17,275 nt of DNA from Lachnospiraceae bacterium UBA7110 (GTDB lineage: Bacteria > Bacillota > Clostridia > Lachnospirales > Lachnospiraceae), in the NCBI GenBank assembly GCA_002492295.1, contig DKYC01000077.1:6704-23978 (forward strand). Direction: 5' to 3'. Every line of letters starts with the position of its first letter. The stretch's first letter is position 1. A program made the position numbers and the translations under genes. Shown piece by piece: positions 13,066 to 17,275 of this stretch. The notes beneath the pieces are model-generated. The model was not told the origin of the DNA. It searched no databases and worked only from the letters and a program-made list of their open reading frames with translations.

Positions 13066-13794
13066 GTGTTGGAGTTAAAAAACATTTCTTATCATGTGGA
13101 TGATGGAGATGGGAAGGATATATTAAATCATGTTGATTTAAAGATAAATCATAGGTTTACGGCAATCACGGGACCAAACGGCGGCGGAAAATCCACGCTT
13201 GCAAAGATGATTGCGGGAATTATACAGCCTACGGAGGGACAGATTTTTTTTGACGGTCAGGAGATTACGCAGTTGTCCGTGACCGAGCGGGCGCGGCTTG
13301 GCATCAGTTTTGCGTTTCAGCAGCCGGTGCGGTTTAAGGGGATTACAGTGCTTGATTTAATCCGTCTTGCGGCGGGAGAACGGCTGAGTGTTGACGGTGC
13401 GTGCAAGTACCTTTCCGAGGTAGGACTTTGTGCGCGGGATTACATTAACCGTGAGGTGAATGCAAGCCTTTCAGGAGGAGAGCTAAAGCGTATTGAGATT
13501 GCGACGGTCATTGCGCGCGGCACAAAGTTTTCCGTGTTTGATGAGCCGGAGGCAGGCATTGATTTGTGGAGTTTTCAGAATTTAATTAAAGTATTTGAGG
13601 AAATGCACGAGGAGACGCAGGGGAATATTGTGATTATTTCGCATCAGGAGCGGATTTTAAATATTGCCGATGAAATCGTGGTAATCGCAGACGGGGAAGT
13701 TACCGGCATGGGAACGCGGGATGAGATTTTACCGCAGCTTTTAGACGACAGCTTTGCCTGCAGGCGGAAAGCGGGGGGATGTATTCATGGATGA
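13066..13794 (+). CDS. sufC: SufC-like Fe-S assembly ATPase (minimal SUF/SMS type)
   Basis: The 242-residue soluble ABC ATPase has Walker A GPNGGGKST (36-44), a Q-loop in FAFQQPVRF, signature SLSGGELKRIEIA, Walker B VFDEPEAGID and the switch His in IISHQE. It is the ATPase of Fe-S cluster assembly rather than a transporter because its only partner gene is a SufB/D-like scaffold, overlapping by 8 bases. The start is read as GTG 13066, with GGAGG (13053-13057) 8 bases upstream; an ATG at 13051 in frame would coincide with that ribosome binding site. An open frame runs further upstream through the kinase gene but is not coding there. No sufS, sufU or sufE lies nearby, so sulfur must come from elsewhere. 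The pair matches the two-component 'SMS' systems described for archaea and some anaerobes. Confidence 0.88.
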   Translation: MLELKNISYHVDDGDGKDILNHVDLKINHRFTAITGPNGGGKSTLAKMIAGIIQPTEGQIFFDGQEITQLSVTERARLGISFAFQQPVRFKGITVLDLIRLAAGERLSVDGACKYLSEVGLCARDYINREVNASLSGGELKRIEIATVIARGTKFSVFDEPEAGIDLWSFQNLIKVFEEMHEETQGNIVIISHQERILNIADEIVVIADGEVTGMGTRDEILPQLLDDSFACRRKAGGCIHG

Positions 13795-14704
13795 GATTCA
13801 GAAAACGTTGCTGATGCAGGTGGCGGATTTGCATGACGTGCCTGCGGGCGCTTACAATATCCGTGCAAACGGCGAGTCGGCGGGAAGGCGTTCCACGGAG
13901 CATATTGAGATTGTTCCTAAGGAGGATAAACCGGGTATTGATATTTATATCAAGCCGGGAACGAAGCGGGAGAGTGTGCACATTCCGGTATTGATGACGC
14001 AGACCGGGTTAAAGGAACTGGTGTACAACGATTTTCACATTGGCGAGGACTGTGACGTTACGATTGTCGCGGGCTGCGGCATTCACAATGGCGGTGACAG
14101 GACGAGCGAGCACAGCGGAATCCACACGTTTTATGTGGGAAAGAACACAAGGCTTCGTTATGTGGAAAAGCATTACGGGTCCGGAGAGGGCACGGGCGAA
14201 CGCATTATGAATCCCCAAACCGTGGTGGAGATGGACGAAAACAGCTATATGGAAATGGATACGGTGCAGATTAGGGGCGTGGATTCCACGGAGCGCGTGA
14301 CAAGGGCGAAGCTTGGTAAAGGTGCACAGCTTGTGATTAAGGAAAAGCTGATGACCCATGGAAGGCAGAAGGCAACAACAAATTTTTACGTGGATTTGGA
14401 CGGGGAGGACTCGAGCACAAACGTGATTTCTCGTTCGGTGGCAAAGGATAATTCAGAACAGACATTCTATTCCCATATCAATGGCAACAACAAGTGCGCA
14501 GGACATTCGGAGTGTGACGCGATTATTATGGACAATGCGGTGGTGCGTGCCATTCCGGAGATTACGGCAAACCATCTTGATGCGAGTTTAATCCATGAGG
14601 CGGCAATCGGCAAAATTGCGGGGGAACAGTTGATTAAGCTCATGACGCTCGGGCTGACCGAAGCGGAGGCGGAGGAACAGATTGTAAATGGTTTTTTAAA
14701 GTAA
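13787..14704 (+). CDS. sufB: SufB/SufD-family Fe-S scaffold, short (SmsB-like)
   Basis: The 305-residue protein has the repetitive beta-helix character of the SufB/SufD core and lacks the long N-terminal region of full-size SufB (about 470-495 residues). Visible family marks are VAGCGIHNGG (95-103), GHSECDAIIMD (239-249), IPEI (256-259), and SLIHEAAIGKIAGEQLIKLM (268-286) followed by GLTEAEAEEQIVNGF. The His-Glu pair H270-E271 falls where SufB and SufD carry functional His/Glu residues; C97, C237 and C243 are candidate ligands. It should form a complex with the SufC-like ATPase and build or pass on Fe-S clusters in the cytoplasm. The ATG at 13787 overlaps the sufC stop by 8 bases and has a G-rich ribosome binding site at 13773-13778. 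A nitroreductase gene follows after 52 bases without a terminator. Confidence 0.88.
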   Translation: MDEIQKTLLMQVADLHDVPAGAYNIRANGESAGRRSTEHIEIVPKEDKPGIDIYIKPGTKRESVHIPVLMTQTGLKELVYNDFHIGEDCDVTIVAGCGIHNGGDRTSEHSGIHTFYVGKNTRLRYVEKHYGSGEGTGERIMNPQTVVEMDENSYMEMDTVQIRGVDSTERVTRAKLGKGAQLVIKEKLMTHGRQKATTNFYVDLDGEDSSTNVISRSVAKDNSEQTFYSHINGNNKCAGHSECDAIIMDNAVVRAIPEITANHLDASLIHEAAIGKIAGEQLIKLMTLGLTEAEAEEQIVNGFLK

Positions 14705-14756
14705 TTATCATAACGTAACTATCAATGTAGCACAGAAACGAAAGAGAGGTATTTTT

Positions 14757-15299
14757 ATGGAAACTTTGCAATGCATCCAGACAAGAAGAAGCATCCGGAA
14801 ATTTAAAGCGCAGCAGGTGCCGCATGAACTGATGCAGGAGATTGTGGCTGCCGCGGCGTTTGCGCCTTCCTGGAAGAACACGCAGGTGACGCGTTATACC
14901 GTTGTGGAGAACGCGGACCTGAAAGCGAAAATCGCGGACGAGGCGACGCTTGGATTTGAACATAATAAAGGCATTATCAACGGCTCCGCTGCGCTTGTTG
15001 TTGTGACGATGGTTCACGGCAGAAGCGGATTTGAACGGGACGGCTCGTATACAACCTCCAAGGAAGACCGCTGGGAGGTATTTGACGCGGGACTTGCGAC
15101 GCAGACGTTTTGCCTTGCGGCGCATGATAAGGGCTTGGGATGCGTAATCCTTGGCATTTTTGACGAGGCGAAGGTGGCAGAGATTATCGGACTTGAGGAA
15201 GGGCAGAAGGTTGCGGCGCTTGTGGCGGCAGGCTTCGCGGATGAGGCTCCGGAGGCACCAAAGCGCAAGAGCGTGGATGATCTGGTGAAATTTGTATAG
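14757..15299 (+). CDS. Nitroreductase-family FMN oxidoreductase
   Basis: The 180-residue protein has the usual single-domain length and motifs: TRRSIRKF (9-16) binding FMN phosphate, APSWKNTQ (37-44), a central helix DAGLATQTFCLAAHDKGLGC and the following VILGIFDE. Enzymes of this family use FMN and NAD(P)H to reduce nitro groups, quinones, flavins or other small substrates; the natural substrate cannot be told from sequence. The start has GAGAGG about 8 bases upstream. It follows the SufB-like gene after 52 bases with no clear promoter, and a very strong terminator comes after it, so it is probably the last gene of the Fe-S operon. Confidence 0.92.
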   Translation: METLQCIQTRRSIRKFKAQQVPHELMQEIVAAAAFAPSWKNTQVTRYTVVENADLKAKIADEATLGFEHNKGIINGSAALVVVTMVHGRSGFERDGSYTTSKEDRWEVFDAGLATQTFCLAAHDKGLGCVILGIFDEAKVAEIIGLEEGQKVAALVAAGFADEAPEAPKRKSVDDLVKFV

Positions 15300-15325
15300 G
15301 TTTGCCTGTATGGATTTGATTGTAG

Positions 15326-15363
15326 AAATTAAGGGCTATGGCAGCATAGCCCTTAATTTTTTT
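15326..15363 (+). terminator. Strong rho-independent terminator after the nitroreductase gene
   Basis: AAATTAAGGGCTATG (15326-15340) pairs perfectly with CATAGCCCTTAATTT (15345-15359), giving a 15-bp stem closed by a GCAG loop and ending in seven Ts. Being nearly symmetrical, with an A-run on the left, it may also work on the other strand. Confidence 0.95.
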
Positions 15364-15401
15364 GCACACGGATGCGGAAAGGAAGCGATGTATATTCTTT
15401 C

Positions 15402-15438
15402 CAAATTTGCCCATATTATGTCTTAAAGGACAAATTTG
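15402..15438 (+). repeat. Paired CAAATTTG palindromes in the leader of the cis-prenyltransferase
   Basis: The palindrome CAAATTTG occurs at 15402-15409 and 15431-15438, 29 bases apart, between the terminator and the next gene. It could be an operator pair, or the two copies could pair with each other. No convincing promoter was found here, so this is a weak call. Confidence 0.3.
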
Positions 15439-15485
15439 TGCCTGCGTTTTCATTTGCAGGCTGTGAAAGGAGCATCGTAGAGTGT

Positions 15486-16100
15486 ATGAAGCGTTTTCCA
15501 AAACATATCGGGATTATTCCGGATGGCAACAGACGCTGGGCAGAGCGCAATGGACTGAAGAAAGAGGGGGGCTATGAGTATGGACTGGAACCGGGTCTGA
15601 GGCTTCTTCGGGCAGCACGCAGCTGCGGGGTGCAGGAATTAACCTATTATGGATTTACGGTAGATAACTGTAAGCGCCCCAAAGAGCAGGTCAACGCGTT
15701 TTCCAAAGCCTGTGTTGAGGCTGTCAAAATGATTGAACAGGAAAATGTGGAACTTTATGTGATTGGCAATACCGATTCGCCTTGTTTTCCAGCCGGACTG
15801 CTTCCGTATACGGATTGCGGACGCCGGTGCGGGGATAAAAAAGAAACATTAAGGGTAAATTTTCTGGTGAATTACGGGTGGGAGTGGGACATGAAAAACG
15901 GCTGGGCATCCAGCGAAATACCGCGGATTGATATGGTAATCCGTTGGGGAGGAATGTGCCGGTTATCCGGTTTCCTGCCGATTCAGACTGTTTATGCGGA
16001 TTTTTACATTATAAAAGAACTGTGGCCCGATTTCCGGGAAGAACAGTTTACGGAGGCATTGGAATGGTACCAGAAGCAGGATATTACTTTAGGGGGATAA
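15486..16100 (+). CDS. Divergent short cis-prenyltransferase (UppS-like)
   Basis: The 204-residue protein is related to undecaprenyl diphosphate synthase. Visible are HIGIIPDGNRRWAERNGL (catalytic D13), ELTYYGFTVDNCKRPKEQVN, RVNFLVNYGW, IDMVIRWGG, CRLSGFLP with R153, R159 and S161, and YADFYIIKELWPDF. It differs from housekeeping UppS in several ways. It is about 40 residues short, with a gap of roughly 25 between NYGW (129-132) and IPRID. The usual RTSGE reads RWGGM, and the Mg-binding Glu of YAELY is Asp (D172). It may make a different or shorter polyprenyl chain, or be a non-essential paralogue. The start at 15486 has AAAGGAG 13 bases away, rather far; an open frame reaches to 15372 but the extra residues are not family-like. 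A strong terminator isolates it from upstream genes. Confidence 0.82.
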   Translation: MKRFPKHIGIIPDGNRRWAERNGLKKEGGYEYGLEPGLRLLRAARSCGVQELTYYGFTVDNCKRPKEQVNAFSKACVEAVKMIEQENVELYVIGNTDSPCFPAGLLPYTDCGRRCGDKKETLRVNFLVNYGWEWDMKNGWASSEIPRIDMVIRWGGMCRLSGFLPIQTVYADFYIIKELWPDFREEQFTEALEWYQKQDITLGG

Positions 16101-16116
16101 GGACAGGGAAAAATTC

Positions 16117-16140
16117 TTTGTTAAAATTTGTTAAAATTTG
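16117..16140 (+). repeat. 10-bp tandem A/T-tract repeat
   Basis: TTAAAATTTG occurs twice in tandem (16121-16130, 16131-16140), preceded by a partial copy, TTTG (16117-16120). A 10-base period matches one DNA helical turn, so the stretch may be bent. It ends about 30 bases before an extended -10 promoter and could act like an UP element. Confidence 0.55.
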
Positions 16141-16168
16141 TGAATAAATGGAAAAAAAGGAAAAAACA

Positions 16169-16177
16169 TGATACAAT
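16169..16177 (+). promoter_or_regulatory. Extended -10 promoter for the IbrA-like gene
   Basis: TGATACAAT contains the TGn extension and a TACAAT -10 box (16172-16177). No good -35 box is visible, as is common for extended -10 promoters. The predicted leader is about 60 bases long. Confidence 0.5.
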
Positions 16178-16242
16178 AAGAATGTTTAGCTTTGACATCA
16201 TAAAAATACTTAGAGGTTATGCAGCGTGGGGAGGGATGCTTT

Positions 16243-17275
16243 ATGATGGTAAAAGGGTATCAGAAGAAAAGTGTTTATGATGCACTGCAGGAACGGTTCC
16301 ATTACCTGTTTCATGAGTTTGAAAATATTTATGTATCTTTTAGCGGCGGCAAGGACAGTGGTGTTTTGCTGAATCTGCTGCTCGATTTTAAACGGAAATA
16401 TTACCCGGGGCGAAAAATCGGGGTGTTTCATCAGGATTTTGAAGCACAGTACAGTGTAACTACGGAATATGTCACAAGAACTTTTAAAGCGCTGGAGGGG
16501 GAATGTGATTTATACTGGGTATGTCTGCCGATGGCGACAAGAACGGCGCTCAGCAGTTATGAGATGTACTGGTATCCGTGGGACGATAAAAAGGAGGAAC
16601 AGTGGGTTCGCCCAAGACCGGATTATCCCTATGTCATTACGATAGACAAGCCGTTTAACCATTACCGCTACAGAATGCACCAGGAAGACCTTGCAAAGCA
16701 GTTTGGGCGGTTTTACAGGGAAGAGCACGATTACGGAAAGACGGTGAGTCTGCTTGGCATCCGCGCAGACGAGTCTTTGCAGCGCTACAGCGGTATTGTG
16801 AATAAGAAATATGGTTATAACGGGGAATGCTGGATTTCCAAGCAGTTTAAGGATGTGTGGTGCGCCTCCCCGCTTTACGACTGGTCGAACCAGGATGTGT
16901 GGGTGGCAAATTACCAGTTCCATTACGATTACAATGCCCTTTATGATTTGTATTATAAAGCAGGGCTGAAGATAGACCAGATGCGCGTTGCATCGCCGTT
17001 TAACGATTATTCCAAGGATTCCCTGAATTTATACCGCGTGCTTGATCCGGAAATCTGGACAAAACTTGTGGGACGTGTGCGCGGGGCAAATTTTGGGTGT
17101 ATTTATGGCAGGACCAAAGCGATGGGATACCGGAATGTCACGCTGCCAGAGGGACATACATGGGAGTCGTATACCAAGTTTTTACTGGATACGCTTCCGG
17201 TAAGACTCCGCAATAATTATGTGAAGAAATTTAAAACGTCGATTGAATTCTGGCACAAGACCGGCGGGGGGCTGG
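16243..17275 (+). CDS. ibrA: IbrA/YbdN-type PAPS-reductase-like protein (PP-loop, DUF3440), 3' end outside the window
   Basis: The open frame holds 344 codons without a stop and runs off the right edge. Residues 34-39 are SGGKDS, the PP-loop of adenylating/PAPS reductase enzymes. Downstream blocks match the IbrA/YbdN group: GVFHQDFEAQYSVTTEYV, LLGIRADESLQRYSG, WCASPLYDWSNQDVW, LYDLYYKAGLKIDQMRVASP, GCIYGRTKAMGY and LLDTLPVRLRNNYVKKF. Unlike true PAPS reductases, no C-terminal ECGLH motif is seen, so sulfate assimilation is not implied. In E. coli, IbrA together with the ParB-like IbrB influences expression of prophage-borne eib genes; YbdN/YbdM is a parallel pair. The biochemical activity is not established. 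GGGGAGGG (16228-16235) lies 7 bases before the ATG; a second ATG follows at once. A ParB-like ibrB gene is expected just beyond the edge. Confidence 0.88.
   Translation, partial: MMVKGYQKKSVYDALQERFHYLFHEFENIYVSFSGGKDSGVLLNLLLDFKRKYYPGRKIGVFHQDFEAQYSVTTEYVTRTFKALEGECDLYWVCLPMATRTALSSYEMYWYPWDDKKEEQWVRPRPDYPYVITIDKPFNHYRYRMHQEDLAKQFGRFYREEHDYGKTVSLLGIRADESLQRYSGIVNKKYGYNGECWISKQFKDVWCASPLYDWSNQDVWVANYQFHYDYNALYDLYYKAGLKIDQMRVASPFNDYSKDSLNLYRVLDPEIWTKLVGRVRGANFGCIYGRTKAMGYRNVTLPEGHTWESYTKFLLDTLPVRLRNNYVKKFKTSIEFWHKTGGGL

Noticed and set aside
15310..15426. 38-codon open frame with an ATG at 15310
   Set aside because: It runs straight through the strong terminator at 15326-15363 and has no ribosome binding site.
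16192..16220. TTGACA at 16192-16197 as a promoter -35 box for the IbrA-like gene
   Set aside because: At 16-18 bases downstream the sequence is close to GGTTAT, which is a poor -10 box. The extended -10 at 16169-16177 is better.
1..17275. Searched by eye for tRNA or rRNA genes, CRISPR arrays, insertion sequences and phage attachment sites
   Set aside because: No cloverleaf, no regularly spaced direct repeats with spacers, no transposase motifs and no flanking terminal inverted repeats were found.

Overview
The window looks like chromosomal DNA of an anaerobic Firmicute of the class Clostridia, most likely a Lachnospiraceae-type gut bacterium. The basis is moderate GC, purine-rich AGGAGG-type ribosome binding sites, a HrcA/CIRCE-controlled groESL operon, a pyruvate formate-lyase-type glycyl radical protein, a SufC/SufB-like pair without the other suf genes, and the overall look of the GroEL and ABC-F proteins. 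This assignment is inference; no rRNA or tRNA gene is present. All genes lie on the + strand except the first two.

Layout. (1) At 16-237 (-) is the C-terminal scrap of a phage-type family A DNA polymerase, followed by a soluble chemoreceptor with a zinc-binding CZB domain (291-1646, -). (2) Divergently transcribed is a YkpA/YbiT-type ABC-F ATPase with its own promoter and terminator. Next come a PHP-HAD fusion protein and a protein with a degenerate GGDEF domain. (3) The groES-groEL operon starts with a good sigma-A promoter and a CIRCE operator. A cysteine-rich CRP/FNR-family regulator follows groEL after only 3 bases. (4) An 80-residue stand-alone glycyl radical domain (GrcA/YfiD-like) has its own promoter with no -35 box. 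A perfect 14-bp CRP/FNR-type palindrome is centred near -41.5, and a terminator follows the gene. (5) An NfeD-SPFH membrane pair overlaps by one base and is followed by an AgrA-like LytTR response regulator and an abutting GHKL histidine kinase. (6) A SufC-like ATPase and a short SufB/D-like scaffold overlap by 8 bases. A nitroreductase follows, and the unit closes with a very strong terminator. (7) A shortened, divergent cis-prenyltransferase is followed by an IbrA/YbdN-type PAPS-reductase-like (PP-loop, DUF3440) gene that runs off the right edge.

How the parts may work together. The most coherent story is at 6437-9820. Heat or protein-folding stress relieves HrcA at CIRCE, inducing groESL and possibly the adjacent regulator. 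The regulator, with C8/C11 and a CxCx3C cluster, could sense oxygen or redox state and act at the class-II-type site to switch on a spare glycyl radical domain that repairs oxygen-cleaved pyruvate formate-lyase. The parts are visible in the sequence; the circuit is inference. A second unit, promoter 13004 to terminator 15363, is a minimal Fe-S assembly operon with a flavin oxidoreductase.
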